A model generated the notes under the pieces. The model was not told the DNA's origin, did no database searches, and saw nothing but the letters and a program-made list of their open reading frames with translations. From NCBI RefSeq assembly GCF_012769535.1, contig NZ_CP046565.1:1812501-1876500 (forward strand): 64,000 nt of DNA. Direction: 5' to 3'. The position numbers were made by a program, and so were the translations under genes. This DNA comes from Methylococcus geothermalis (GTDB lineage: Bacteria > Pseudomonadota > Gammaproteobacteria > Methylococcales > Methylococcaceae). This document shows positions 1-8,768 of this stretch, in pieces; position 1 is the first letter of the stretch; each line of letters begins with the position of its first letter.

Positions 1-581
1 GGCCGATGACGATCGCCCGGCTGGTGGAGCGGCTCGACCGCGCCCTGGCCCCCGACATGATCGTAGTGTGCGACGTCGGCGACTGCCTGTTCGCCGCCGC
101 CGACCTGCGCGTGCACGAGCGCAGCGAATTCCTTGCGTCAGCTTTCTATACCTCGATGGGTTTTGCGGTTCCCGCCGCGCTCGGGGCCCAGGTCGCCCGT
201 CCCGACCACCGGGCGCTGATTCTGGTCGGCGACGGCGCCTTCCAGATGACCGGAACGGAGTTGTCGACCCATGCCCGGCTCGGCCTGGCGCCCATCGTCG
301 TGGTGTTCGACAACCGCGGCTACAACACCGAACGCTTCATCCTCGACGGGGCCTTCAACGACATCGCCGACTGGCGCTTCCACCGGCTGGGCGAGGTGTT
401 CGGCCCCATGCAGGGCTACGAGGCGCCCGATGAAACGGCGTTTGAAAGCGCGCTCAGCGAAGCGCTGGCCAACCGAAGCATGCCGAGCCTCATCAACGTC
501 CGTCTTCCCCCCGGCGATGCTTCGATAGCCATGAAGCGTCTGGCCGGGCATCTGCAGTCCCGGGTCAAGGGCGAGGGCTGA
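1..581 (+). CDS. ThDP-dependent alpha-keto acid decarboxylase-like enzyme, C-terminal part
   Basis: This is the C-terminal catalytic domain of a thiamine-diphosphate enzyme; the reading frame (first full codon at base 3) is open to the left edge, so the gene starts outside the window. The visible ~190 residues carry the ThDP/Mg-binding signature GDG...N (GDGAFQMTGTEL ... DNRGYN), which is placed as in the pyruvate/indolepyruvate decarboxylase branch. These enzymes decarboxylate 2-keto acids in the cytoplasm; substrate cannot be told without the N-terminal domain. The next gene is convergent (stop at 631). The ATG at base 6 is probably internal. Confidence 0.85.
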   Translation, partial: PMTIARLVERLDRALAPDMIVVCDVGDCLFAAADLRVHERSEFLASAFYTSMGFAVPAALGAQVARPDHRALILVGDGAFQMTGTELSTHARLGLAPIVVVFDNRGYNTERFILDGAFNDIADWRFHRLGEVFGPMQGYEAPDETAFESALSEALANRSMPSLINVRLPPGDASIAMKRLAGHLQSRVKGEG

Positions 582-630
582 ATGGGCTTTCCGACTGCCG
601 GGACGCCCCGGCCTCGCGGCCAAGCCGGCG

Positions 631-2595
631 TCACCGCTGGATCGAGGAAAGCCGCGACGGTTCGGCTTGGGCGGCGATGGCCCGTGGGGATACGGCATAG
701 ATGCCGATGTCTCCGGAGGCGAAAACCCGCGGATAGCGCTGCTCGAAATGACGTCCGTCGAGCTTGAACTTGTCCCGCTCATAGCTGCTGAAATAGACGT
801 AGTCGACCCGGTATTGGGCGCTGAGTTCGGGAAAGGCGCCGGGATCGCTGTACATCCTTTCCAGCGCGGACCGGCGCGTCTCATAGCCGATGCCGTGGAA
901 GTACAGGTAAATGGGCGTGCCGACCAGGATATTCCGGCCGGCCAGCGCGGCCACGGGGTTGTTGTGATTGTCCGAGGTGATGAACAGCGCATCCTTCGGC
1001 GTATGGGCCCGGATGAATTCGGCGGCCGCGACCTGGTGACGGTCGAAGAGCCGGTAGTCGGAGACGACCTCTCTGCCGATCGAGAGGATCGCGGAGAAAC
1101 TCGCGATGAACAGGACCAGCGCCGAGGCGATCCAGCGGCCGGGCAGTCCTTCCAGGCGCCGGTGGAGATCGTGCAGGAAGCCGCCGACCAAAATGCAGCT
1201 CAGGACGTACCAGACGTAGAACAGCTTGTTGTTGTCGTATTCGTTGGGCTGGAACAGCACCAGATCGGCCAGCACGAAGATGCCGATGGCGCCGGAATAG
1301 AGGGACAGCAGGCGCCGGTTCGCGGCCCAAAGCGCCGCGGGCAGCAGCACGAACACCAGCCCTACGTTCTTCACCCAGAACCAGGGCCAGATGTCGTCGT
1401 GGTTGACCCAGTCGAAATGGAATTTCAAAAATCTCCCTTCGTCGGCCTGCTGAAAGGTCCAGGCGAAAAGCTGCGGCGCCGCCAGGCCGACCGCAATCGC
1501 GCCGTAGAGGATCCAATGCCGCAGATAAGGCCTGATCGTCCGCCGGCTCTGCTGTGCCATGAACACCCACAGCCAGGTGGCGGAGATGATGCCCAGCCCG
1601 AGGAAGGAATGGGTATGGATCATCGGCAACAGGCCCGCGCCGACACCGGCGGCGATGAAATACTTGCGCCGGTGGCGGGTGAGGCCGAGATACAGCAGCC
1701 ACAGGCACAGCATGAGGAAGCACCAGCCGGCCAGGGTGGTGCGCTGAGGCACGAGCATGTCGCAGATGACGTTCGACCAGCGGATGTTTTCTTCCACCAG
1801 GTTGGTGGGCGTTTGGTAGAAGCCGGTGAAGATGCGGAAGAAATTTTCCGGATTCTTGGTGGCGCCTTCCAGGAAATAGGCAAAGCCGAAACCGCCGTTG
1901 AGAAAGAACAAGACCTGGGCCCACAGCACGGCCGATCGGTTTTGCAGGATTTCCCTCGCCAAGCTGGTGAAGCCGGCGACCACGCAGAAGGCCATGGCGA
2001 AGCTGGGCAGGAGAATGGCCCAGCGCAGCGGCGTGCCGAGCAGGTAGAGGCTGGCGGAGAGCGAATTCACCAGGAACGGATAGTTCAACCGGTGTCCGGG
2101 GAAGATCGAATAATCGGGCGGGAATTCGCCCTGTTCCGCGATGCTGGTGACGATCCCCAGGTGCAAGGCCAGATCGCCATAGGTCGACTGGCCCACGCTG
2201 AGCCCGCCGTCCGCATCGGGGTAGATCACGTGGGTGTAGAGCAGCAGGCAGATCAGCAGGGTGAACAGCGCCACCATGCCTCTTTCCGCCCGGCTCGGCC
2301 TGTCCGAGGGGGCGGAAGCGGCAGCCGGCAGAGGAGCGAAACGCAGCGTGAGCAGGGTGAAGACGCCCATCATGCCGGCCGCGATCCACTGGCAGCGCGG
2401 CGTGAAGCCGGTCAGCAGGGCGGTCGCGGCAGGCAGCCAGATGAGCCCCAAGAGGCCGCCGGCCAGCCCTGCCCAGGCGCGCACCCAGGGGCCGTGCTCG
2501 GCGAGCAGCCGGCGGGACATCGCCAGTCCGCAGCCCAGAAAGAAGACGAACAGTGCAATGCCCATGGGCGAATAACCTGGCCGGTGAATAGTCAC
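631..2595 (-). CDS. multi-pass membrane protein, GT-C glycosyltransferase-like
   Basis: A protein of about 650 residues with roughly a dozen hydrophobic segments followed by a soluble C-terminal stretch of ~120 residues. The layout resembles uncharacterised GT-C/PMT-like integral membrane proteins in which a polytopic domain precedes a small globular domain that begins near an 'FIRAHTPKDALFIT'-type sequence. Two starts are possible: GTG at 2595, nine bases after the methyltransferase stop, or ATG at 2565, which sits just before the first membrane helix. It is probably co-transcribed with the upstream methyltransferase. I recognise the architecture but not the substrate. Confidence 0.7.
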   Translation of the reverse strand: MTIHRPGYSPMGIALFVFFLGCGLAMSRRLLAEHGPWVRAWAGLAGGLLGLIWLPAATALLTGFTPRCQWIAAGMMGVFTLLTLRFAPLPAAASAPSDRPSRAERGMVALFTLLICLLLYTHVIYPDADGGLSVGQSTYGDLALHLGIVTSIAEQGEFPPDYSIFPGHRLNYPFLVNSLSASLYLLGTPLRWAILLPSFAMAFCVVAGFTSLAREILQNRSAVLWAQVLFFLNGGFGFAYFLEGATKNPENFFRIFTGFYQTPTNLVEENIRWSNVICDMLVPQRTTLAGWCFLMLCLWLLYLGLTRHRRKYFIAAGVGAGLLPMIHTHSFLGLGIISATWLWVFMAQQSRRTIRPYLRHWILYGAIAVGLAAPQLFAWTFQQADEGRFLKFHFDWVNHDDIWPWFWVKNVGLVFVLLPAALWAANRRLLSLYSGAIGIFVLADLVLFQPNEYDNNKLFYVWYVLSCILVGGFLHDLHRRLEGLPGRWIASALVLFIASFSAILSIGREVVSDYRLFDRHQVAAAEFIRAHTPKDALFITSDNHNNPVAALAGRNILVGTPIYLYFHGIGYETRRSALERMYSDPGAFPELSAQYRVDYVYFSSYERDKFKLDGRHFEQRYPRVFASGDIGIYAVSPRAIAAQAEPSRLSSIQR

Positions 2596-2604
2596 AAGGA
2601 CGGT

Positions 2605-3381
2605 TTATCGGTACGCCTCCACCTGCAGCCGCACCATGGCGACGTGCACCCGTCCCGAGGCATCCTGCGGGTACGCCGCCAGATAGCGTTCGGTTGCGGC
2701 ATCGATGAAGCGCTCCCGGCGATCCGCCGGAACCCGCGAAGTATAAGGATGCCAGGCGGTCCGCAGCCAGCCGGCGAAGGCCTCGCCGCCGGCGTGGACC
2801 ATGTCCCTGGGGATCGATTCCACCCTTACGACATGCAGGCCGGCTTCGCCGAGCCAGCGGCGATAGCTGTCCGCATCATGGAAACCGTAGCTGGATTCGA
2901 AGTCCGTGAAATGCCCGCGCCATTCGTCTTCTTCCGCGAGGGCCTCGAAAGCGGCGATCACGCCGGCCCCGTTGCCGTGGCCACCCATCTCCATCAGGCA
3001 GCGTCCGCCCGGCTTCAGGGCGCGGGCGATGCCGGCCAATGCCGGCCGGTGGTCCTGGATCCAGTGCAGGGCGGCATTGGAGAAGACGACCGTGAATTCG
3101 GCGTCGAACGGCAGGGCCTGGGCGTCAATCTGCCTGAATGAAAGATGGGCGCGGTGATGGTGCGCCTGGGCATGTCCGATCATGTCGGGTGACCAATCCA
3201 CGCCGACGACCCGGCCTTGCGGCACCCGGTCGGCGATGGCGGCGGTGATGCGCCCGTCGCCGCAGCCGATGTCGAGCACCGAGTCGTCCGGACGCAGCTT
3301 CAATCCGGCCAACAGATCCCGCGCCCAGGCTTCCTGGCCGGCGGAGTGTCGGGCGTAGTCTTCGGGGTTCCAGCGGTACAT
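2605..3381 (-). CDS. SAM-dependent methyltransferase, trans-aconitate methyltransferase-like
   Basis: A 258-residue class I methyltransferase. The SAM-binding motif I (VLDIGCGDGRIT) lies near residue 37 and an acidic residue of motif II follows (VVGVDWSPDM). Size and the opening 'YRWNPEDYARHS' are typical of the trans-aconitate 2-methyltransferase (Tam) group, which methylates carboxylates in the cytoplasm; many relatives have unknown substrates. The ATG at 3381 is preceded by AGGAG at a good spacing. The membrane-protein gene follows 9 bases downstream, suggesting one transcript. Confidence 0.8.
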   Translation of the reverse strand: MYRWNPEDYARHSAGQEAWARDLLAGLKLRPDDSVLDIGCGDGRITAAIADRVPQGRVVGVDWSPDMIGHAQAHHHRAHLSFRQIDAQALPFDAEFTVVFSNAALHWIQDHRPALAGIARALKPGGRCLMEMGGHGNGAGVIAAFEALAEEDEWRGHFTDFESSYGFHDADSYRRWLGEAGLHVVRVESIPRDMVHAGGEAFAGWLRTAWHPYTSRVPADRRERFIDAATERYLAAYPQDASGRVHVAMVRLQVEAYR

Positions 3382-3483
3382 GGCTTGCTCCTGAGCTTGG
3401 ACATTCGGAGGCAGGATGCCGCAGGCGGGAGGGCGGGAAAATTGATTGCTGGCGAGGCCGCCATCGCCGTTGGCGATGGCCGG

Positions 3484-4374
3484 TCAGGAAGACAGGCCGG
3501 CGAGATGGTCCAACAGCCGCCGGGAAGCGGCGGACAGGCTTTCCGGGGAGCGCAGGCAGATGTGCAGGCGGCGCTTGCTCCAGGTGTCTTCCAGCGCGAC
3601 CGGCACCAGCCCGAGCGATGCCGTGTAGGCTGCGGCGGCGGCCCGCGGCACCACGCCGAGGCCCAAGCCCGCCGCCACCATGGCGCAGACGGCGTCGAAG
3701 CTGGTGACCTGTATCTTGAGCTTGAGCGGCCTTCCGGCCTCGGCGGCGGCGCGGAGCATCAGGTAATGCAGGGCGCCGTCCGTGTGCAGTCCGACGAAGT
3801 CCGAATCCAGCGCCTCGCCGAAGGCGATGCTGCCCCGCGCCGCCAGCGGATGGTCCGGCCGAATCAGCAGCACCAGTTCGTCCTCGCGGAAGGGTATCGC
3901 CGCAAGCTTGCTGCCGGCGGGCAGTTCGCTCAGGATACCCAAGTCCGCACGGTTTTCGGCGACGGCCTCCGCGATTTCGGTGCTCACCCGCTCTTCCAGC
4001 TCCACCTCGATTTCGGGATGGGCGGCGAGAAACGAGGCGAGCGCCGAGGGCAGGAATTCCACGATCGCGGAAATATTGGCGAACACCCGCACCCGTCCGC
4101 GCAGCCCTTTCGAATAGCCCCGCAGCTCATGCTCCAGTTGGCCGGCCTGATGCAGCACGGCCCTTGCGCGGCCGAGCAGGGCGAGACCGGCGGCCGTCGG
4201 CACGATGCCCTTGCTGCTGCGCACCAGGAGCGCCGTGCCGTAGGCGGCTTCCAGGTCGGACAGCCGTTTGCTGACGGCGGAGGCCACGGTATGGCAGCGC
4301 TCGGCGGCCTTGGCGATGCTGCCGGCCTCGGTCGCGGCGACGAACAGTTCCAGGTCTTTCAGATCGAAACGCAC
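3484..4374 (-). CDS. LysR-family transcriptional regulator
   Basis: A 296-residue LysR-type regulator: an N-terminal winged helix-turn-helix (residues ~5-60, 'GSIAKAAERCHTVASAVSKR') and a periplasmic-binding-like effector domain. I place the start at the GTG at 4374, directly before 'RFDLKDLELF', the usual N-terminus of this family; the frame stays open further upstream but that extension looks non-coding. It is divergent from the ceramidase/GST pair across a 91-bp region, the classical layout for a LysR protein and its target, so it probably regulates those genes in response to an unknown effector. Confidence 0.88.
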   Translation of the reverse strand: MRFDLKDLELFVAATEAGSIAKAAERCHTVASAVSKRLSDLEAAYGTALLVRSSKGIVPTAAGLALLGRARAVLHQAGQLEHELRGYSKGLRGRVRVFANISAIVEFLPSALASFLAAHPEIEVELEERVSTEIAEAVAENRADLGILSELPAGSKLAAIPFREDELVLLIRPDHPLAARGSIAFGEALDSDFVGLHTDGALHYLMLRAAAEAGRPLKLKIQVTSFDAVCAMVAAGLGLGVVPRAAAAAYTASLGLVPVALEDTWSKRRLHICLRSPESLSAASRRLLDHLAGLSS

Positions 4375-4465
4375 GGCGGGATGATGTCGGGTAGGAACAG
4401 GAGGGCTTTTACGGATTCGAGCATACCGGTTCCGTTGCCCGGAGCGAAGACGATCGGAGGGTGCC
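4375..4465. promoter_or_regulatory. divergent promoter region lysR / ceramidase-GST
   Basis: This 91-bp intergenic stretch lies between the divergent starts of the LysR gene and the ceramidase-family gene and must hold both promoters and any LysR operator. It ends in a strong ribosome binding site, GGAGG at 4456-4460, which is five bases before the TTG at 4466 and fixes that unusual start. I did not find a convincing T-N11-A operator by eye. Confidence 0.5.
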
Positions 4466-5254
4466 TTGCGACAAAAGGAGAGACTGCTGCTGGTCCTGGC
4501 GGCTTTGGCCGTGATAGGCGCCTTATGTGTGCCCGCCATTCCGCAGGACCCTGCTTACCACGGGTTCGCGGACGGCAATGCCCGTTTCGGCATTCCCAAT
4601 TTCTGGAACGTCATGAGCAATCTGCCGTTTCTGTTAATCGGCCTTGCCGGCGTCCTGGAAGTGTGCCGGGGAAGGCCGGCCATCCTGGCGGAGTTCCGCA
4701 TCGCCTACCTGATCTTCTTCGCCGGGGTCGCCCTGGTAGCGCCGGGCTCGGCGTACTACCACCTGAATCCGAACAACGCCACCCTGGTCTGGGACCGGCT
4801 GCCCATGACCGTCGCCTTCATGGCCCTATTCGCCATCGTCGTCGCCGAGTACCTGTCCGTGCCTTTGGGGCGGCGCCTGCTGTGGCCGCTGCTCGCGATC
4901 GGCATCGTTTCGGTGTTCTACTGGGATTTCACCGAAACGCGGGGCCGTGGCGACCTCCGTCTCTACGGCTTGGTCCAGTTCCTGCCGATGGCACTGATTC
5001 CGCTGATCCTCCTCCTGTTCCGGTCGAGGTTCGGCGGCACGGCTTACCTGTGGGCGGTGTTCGGCGCCTATGCCGCCGCCAAGGCCGCGGAACTCCTGGA
5101 CGAGCCCATCTTCCGGATGTTCCATCCCTTGAGTGGACACGCCCTCAAGCATCTGCTGGCGGCCTTGGGGGTGTCTATTTTCCTGGCCGCCATCCGGCGG
5201 CGAAGCACGGTTTCACCGTCCCCCGTCTGCCATCACGAAAAGGAAACCCCATGA
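4466..5254 (+). CDS. alkaline ceramidase-family (CREST) membrane hydrolase
   Basis: A 262-residue integral membrane protein with about seven hydrophobic segments. It shows the CREST-superfamily pattern of conserved metal-binding residues: a Ser and His in 'GSAYYHLNPNN' near residue 93, an Asp in 'VWDRLPM', and paired histidines in 'SGHALKHLLAA' near the C-terminus. Family members are zinc-dependent amidases such as alkaline ceramidases and other lipid hydrolases, acting inside the membrane. The start is TTG, supported by a GGAGG five bases upstream. Its stop overlaps the next ATG (ATGA), so it is translationally coupled to the GST gene. Confidence 0.8.
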   Translation: MRQKERLLLVLAALAVIGALCVPAIPQDPAYHGFADGNARFGIPNFWNVMSNLPFLLIGLAGVLEVCRGRPAILAEFRIAYLIFFAGVALVAPGSAYYHLNPNNATLVWDRLPMTVAFMALFAIVVAEYLSVPLGRRLLWPLLAIGIVSVFYWDFTETRGRGDLRLYGLVQFLPMALIPLILLLFRSRFGGTAYLWAVFGAYAAAKAAELLDEPIFRMFHPLSGHALKHLLAALGVSIFLAAIRRRSTVSPSPVCHHEKETP

Positions 5255-5901
5255 GCCTGACCCTGGTCATCGGCAACAAGAACTATTCGTCCTGGTCCCT
5301 GCGTCCCTGGCTGTACCTGAAGCACCACGGCCTGGCCTTCGAGGAGGTCCGGATTCCTCTGTACCGGGAAGACTCGAAGCCGAAGATTCTGGCGCATTCC
5401 CCGACGGGGAAGGTGCCGGTGCTGATCGACGGCGACGTCGCGGTGTGGGATTCCCTGGCGATCCTGGAATACCTGGCGGAGCGGTTTCCCGAAACATCCG
5501 GCTGGCCGCAAGCGCCCGCGGACAGGGCGCTCGCCCGCTCGCTCGCGGCGGAAATGCACTCCGGCTTCCTGGCGCTGCGCACGCACTGTGGCATGAATTG
5601 CCGCCGGCCTCCCGCGGTCAAGGCGGTGCCGGAGGCCGTGCACCGGGATGTTGCCCGCATCGGCCATATCTGGCGGGACTGCCGGGAGCGTTTTGCCGGC
5701 GATGGACCCTGGCTGTTCGGTCGCTTCAGCATCGCCGATGCGATGTACGCGCCCGTCGCGCTGCGGTTTGCGACTTACCGGCTCGAGGCCGGTAAGTCGG
5801 CGGCCGAGTACGTGAGCACGGTGCTCGGCCACCCGGCGACGCAGGAATGGATGGAAGCCGGTCGGGCCGAGAACGAGGTGATCCCGGCGTTCGAAGACTG
5901 A
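5251..5901 (+). CDS. glutathione S-transferase family protein
   Basis: A 216-residue soluble GST. The thioredoxin-fold N-terminal domain (residues 1-80) has 'NKNYSSWSLRPW' in the active-site position, the cis-proline segment 'TGKVPVLID' and the glutathione-contacting 'VWDSLAI'; an all-helical C-terminal domain follows, with the capping motif 'FSIADAMYAPV'. The family conjugates or isomerises electrophiles with glutathione. The ATG at 5251 overlaps the ceramidase stop by four bases, so the two form an operon. Its 3' end is overlapped on the opposite strand by the open frame of a truncated hydrolase. Confidence 0.9.
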   Translation: MSLTLVIGNKNYSSWSLRPWLYLKHHGLAFEEVRIPLYREDSKPKILAHSPTGKVPVLIDGDVAVWDSLAILEYLAERFPETSGWPQAPADRALARSLAAEMHSGFLALRTHCGMNCRRPPAVKAVPEAVHRDVARIGHIWRDCRERFAGDGPWLFGRFSIADAMYAPVALRFATYRLEAGKSAAEYVSTVLGHPATQEWMEAGRAENEVIPAFED

Positions 5902-6389
5902 CGGGACGCCCGCGTCGCCTCGCGTATGGCCGAGATGACCGCCTCGGGCTTTTCCAACGGAATGGCATGTCCGCTATCGACCCATATTTGCTTGGAGCCG
6001 GGATAAAGCCGGGCGATGTCTTTGCGTTTTGCGTTTGCATCATCCGCCAACGGTGATTTTTCTTTCATCGGTTCAGACGCGCTTAGAACGAACACCGGTT
6101 TATTCAGCAGGGGCGGTAAGCCGAGGACCTGCTCGCCGGTTTGAGGCAGCAGGTCGAGTTCCTCCCTGGCCGTACCCGTCACCAAAATGCCGAGTAAACC
6201 CCGAGTCAAGAATGGCAGCTTATCCAGAGAGCCTTCGCCATCGAGCTGTTTTGGATGAGTGGAGTCGACGAGAATAAGCGCGCTCACCTCGTCCGGGTAG
6301 CGTCGGGCAAAAAGCTGCATATACAAACCGCCGAGCGAGTGCCCTACCAGAACGTAGGGCGGGTTCATACCTTTGCTTCGGAGCAGCAT
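5775..6389 (-). pseudogene. alpha/beta hydrolase, 5' part lost to an IS3-family insertion
   Basis: The frame encodes the C-terminal ~2/3 of an alpha/beta-fold hydrolase. It keeps the nucleophile elbow VGHSLGG (Ser in GxSxG) almost at its new N-terminus, a later acidic residue, and the catalytic His in 'WVDSGHAIP'. About 100 residues before the elbow (first strands and oxyanion hole) are missing because the terminal repeat of the IS3-family element begins at 6389. The remaining frame runs about 127 bases into the GST gene, and that tail looks non-native. The missing 5' part is not on the other side of the IS. The product is almost certainly inactive. Confidence 0.8.
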
Positions 6390-6427
6390 GAACCGCCCCG
6401 GGTTTGGTGGAGGCTGGTTGGTTTAAG

Positions 6428-7333
6428 TTACGCCAGTTGGGCAGCCCGACGGGCTAAGTCGCGATAGTCGCGATAGTAGTTTGCCTCAGCTTCTGCGGGA
6501 GGGATATACCCGATGGGTTCCAGCAGCCTTGAGTGGTTGAACCAGGAGACCCATTCCAGCGTAGCCAGTTCGACGGCTTCCCGGGTTTTCCAGGGGGCCC
6601 GCCGGTGGATCAACTCAGCCTTGTAGAGGCCGTTGATGGTTTCGGCCAACGCGTTGTCGTAGCTGTCGCCTTTGCTGCCCACCGAGGGTTCGATACCGGC
6701 CTCGGCCAGGCGCTCGCTGTAGCGGATGCTGAGGTACTGCGAACCGCGGTCCGAAGGATGGATCAGGGCGCCATCGCGTTCCGGCTGGCGGGCATACAGC
6801 GCTTGCTCCAGCGCATCGAGTACGAAGTCGGTGTGCATGGAAGAACTCACCCGCCAGCCGACAATGCGCCGGGCAAACACGTCGACGACAAATGCCACGT
6901 ACAACCATCCCTGCCAGGTCGAGACGTAGGTGAAATCGGCCACCCACAGCTGATTGGGACGCTCGGCCTTGAAGTCCCGATTGACCCGATCCAGCGGGCA
7001 AGGCAGCGTGCGGTCGCTGACCGTGGTCCGCACCACCTTGCCACGGATGACACCGCGCAGGCCAAGCCGTCGCATCAGCCGCTCGACCGTGCAGCGGGCG
7101 ACGGCGATGCCTTCCCGGTTCCTTTGTCGCCACACCTTGTCGGCGCCATACACCTGCAAATTGACCTGCCAGACGCGTTCGATCTGCGGAACCAGGGCGT
7201 CGTCGCGCTGGGCACGCGCACTGCGCAGTGCCGGGTTGCGTTGCTGTGCCGCGTGACGCCGATAGCCCGACGGGGCGATCTGCAAGACTTTGCAGATCGG
7301 CTCGACCCCAAAGGTATCCCGGTGCACATCCAC
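6428..7333 (-). CDS. IS3-family transposase OrfB (DDE integrase domain)
   Basis: A 301-residue catalytic half of an IS3-family transposase. An HTH_21-like N-terminal segment (residues ~40-95) is followed by the rve integrase core with DDE residues: Asp in 'WVADFTYV', Asp in 'PSDRGSQYLS' and Glu in 'YDNALAETINGLYKA'. The frame appears intact. As in other IS3 members the functional enzyme is probably an OrfAB fusion made by -1 frameshifting near the end of orfA, where the coding strand holds a run of Ts (about 7375-7383). Confidence 0.92.
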   Translation of the reverse strand: MDVHRDTFGVEPICKVLQIAPSGYRRHAAQQRNPALRSARAQRDDALVPQIERVWQVNLQVYGADKVWRQRNREGIAVARCTVERLMRRLGLRGVIRGKVVRTTVSDRTLPCPLDRVNRDFKAERPNQLWVADFTYVSTWQGWLYVAFVVDVFARRIVGWRVSSSMHTDFVLDALEQALYARQPERDGALIHPSDRGSQYLSIRYSERLAEAGIEPSVGSKGDSYDNALAETINGLYKAELIHRRAPWKTREAVELATLEWVSWFNHSRLLEPIGYIPPAEAEANYYRDYRDLARRAAQLA

Positions 7334-7341
7334 GAATTCCC

Positions 7342-7665
7342 TTACGACTTGAATCGGCGGTCGAGCTCCGCCTGGGCGAAAAAAGCGCTGGCCAACCGGA
7401 GGATCTCATTGGCTTTGCGCAGCTCTTTCACTTCCCGCTCCAGTTCCTTGATGCGTTGCTGCTCTGCCGATGTCAGGCCATCACGTTGACCCGTGTCGCG
7501 TTCATGACGTCGCACCCAGCTCAGCAGCGTCTGCGCCGTGCAGCCCATCTTGCCTGCGATCGAAACCACGGCAGCCCATTGTGAAGGATGTTCGTTGCGG
7601 CACTCGAACACTAGGCGAACAGCACGCTCACGGACCTCAGGGGAAAACTTCGTTGACTTCTTCAT
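7342..7665 (-). CDS. IS3-family transposase OrfA (helix-turn-helix)
   Basis: A 107-residue OrfA. An N-terminal helix-turn-helix of the HTH_Tnp_1 type ('[15 protein letters not shown]' onward) binds the terminal repeats, and a leucine-zipper-like helix ('[21 protein letters not shown]') allows multimerisation with OrfAB. The C-terminus '[12 protein letters not shown]' is coded over a T-rich run that is the likely slippage site. It is immediately upstream of orfB on the same strand. Confidence 0.92.
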   Translation of the reverse strand: MKKSTKFSPEVRERAVRLVFECRNEHPSQWAAVVSIAGKMGCTAQTLLSWVRRHERDTGQRDGLTSAEQQRIKELEREVKELRKANEILRLASAFFAQAELDRRFKS

Positions 7666-7743
7666 GGCTCCATCTTCTCAAGAGTTGGAGCCTCCACCAA
7701 AGCCGGGGCGGTTCACGTCGATGCACGATCATCGCAGCCCCCA

Positions 7744-8283
7744 CCTCCGCCACGAACGCCGCTCGCGAGCGCGCTCCGGAGATGCACCGGACCAAGAGAG
7801 GAAAGCAGTGGTCCTTCCTGCCTGCAGCAGGCAGGCGGCATGAAGGCGCACATCGGCGCCGAAGTCGACTCCGGTCTGGGTCCATACCGTGGTGACCCTC
7901 CGACCCACGAGGCGGATATCGAAGTCGTCGATGAGCTGCCGTACGGCGAGGAAGAAGTCGTTCATGCCGATGCCGGCCCCACTGGCGCCGAGAAGCAGCT
8001 CTCCTGCAAGGCGCTGCGCTGGGAGATCGCGCAGCGTCCGGTCCGCATCAAGGCCTTGCCGGAAGCTCAACAGGAGAGGCGGCCTGGAAGATCGAGTGCT
8101 GCAAGGCCAGCATCCGTGCCAAGGTCGAGCACCCGTTCCGGATCCTCGAACGCCAGTTCGGCTACGTGAAGGTGCGCTTCAAAGGACCGGCCAAGAACAC
8201 CGCTCAGATCCTGATGTTGCTGGCGATATCGGCCAATTGCGTCCGCAGTTCGCCCATGCGGAGTGATGGAGGGCGAAAATGAC
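7744..8283 (+). pseudogene. IS5-family transposase remnant, frameshifted
   Basis: Three consecutive pieces of an IS5-type transposase are visible in different plus-strand frames. First comes 'ERAPEMHRTKRGKQW' (from ~7765), equivalent to the family's RDPEMHQTKKGNQW segment; then 'MKAHIGAEVDSGLG' onward from 7840, with the ADAG region; finally '[20 protein letters not shown]' continuing into '[15 protein letters not shown]' and a stop at 8281-8283. The usual GTAANVSDV-like stretch is scrambled and the N-terminal half is absent. At least two frameshifts separate the pieces, so this is a dead relic. I could not define its terminal repeats. Confidence 0.85.
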
Positions 8284-8392
8284 GCTTGAACGCCGAACAT
8301 CGGCTACGTCAGCCTCCAGAACCCACTTCAACTCGTTGCGACGCGTTCACCGCCAACGTCCGGCCCGCGGTCGCGTGTCTTGTTCAGACGTT

Positions 8393-8638
8393 CTAGCTTG
8401 GAGCCTTTCCACACTCAAGGATAGCGGTTTTTTTGGTGTAGCCCTTCGGCAAGGGGCCGTTGGTCATGGTATAAACTAAAGAACCGTTACTTCCCGCCGT
8501 CGAACTAACTACTGCCAAATACTGCTCCGACCGTAGCTTGTTTATGGCGTTAACACAAGGCGTTTCGCCAACCACGATGTTCGACGGGACGTCAAACCCT
8601 GCTGCATTGATGAGGAAAACTATCAGAACCGGGCCCAT
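8393..8638 (-). CDS. small hypothetical protein, 81 aa
   Basis: I do not recognise this family. The 81-residue product starts with a hydrophobic stretch ('VLIVFLINAAGF') that could be a signal or membrane anchor and has two cysteines further on. The start is supported by AGGAG(A) at 8645-8649, about five bases before the ATG at 8638. Unlike its neighbours it lies in a stretch of mobile-element debris and has lower GC, so it may be a passenger gene or leftover cargo. Whether it is expressed is unknown. Confidence 0.5.
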   Translation of the reverse strand: MGPVLIVFLINAAGFDVPSNIVVGETPCVNAINKLRSEQYLAVVSSTAGSNGSLVYTMTNGPLPKGYTKKTAILECGKAPS

Positions 8639-8768
8639 TTCATTCTCCTGTTAGTACACCCATGCGCGGGTGTTCACAGACTATAAGTAGTGTCGGGTTT
8701 GCTGGTCAAGAACTATCTGCGTAGATAGGGAGACAAGCTCTGACTTTTTTGAGACAGGAAAGACGATG

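Larger units (their letters stand above)
6389..7715 (-). mobile_element. complete IS3-family insertion sequence
   Basis: A 1327-bp element bounded by imperfect terminal inverted repeats that begin TGAACCGCCCCGG and extend for about 27 bases with one mismatch (left end 6389-6415, right end 7689-7715). TG...CA termini and the orfA/orfB arrangement are standard for the IS3 family. Neither 3 nor 4 bases flanking the two ends match (gca against cgt), so no target duplication is seen, which suggests a deletion or recombination after insertion. A second copy of its right-hand 58 bp lies at 8769-8826. Confidence 0.9.

Noticed and set aside
667-3141. Very long plus-strand open frame (824 codons)
   Set aside because: It lies opposite two clear minus-strand genes (membrane protein and methyltransferase), has low-complexity composition typical of antisense frames in GC-rich DNA, and matches no known domain.
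3217-5250. Upstream extension of the GST frame (894 codons in all)
   Set aside because: The part before 5251 is antisense to the LysR gene and out of frame with the ceramidase gene; the GST start at 5251 has the normal family N-terminus.
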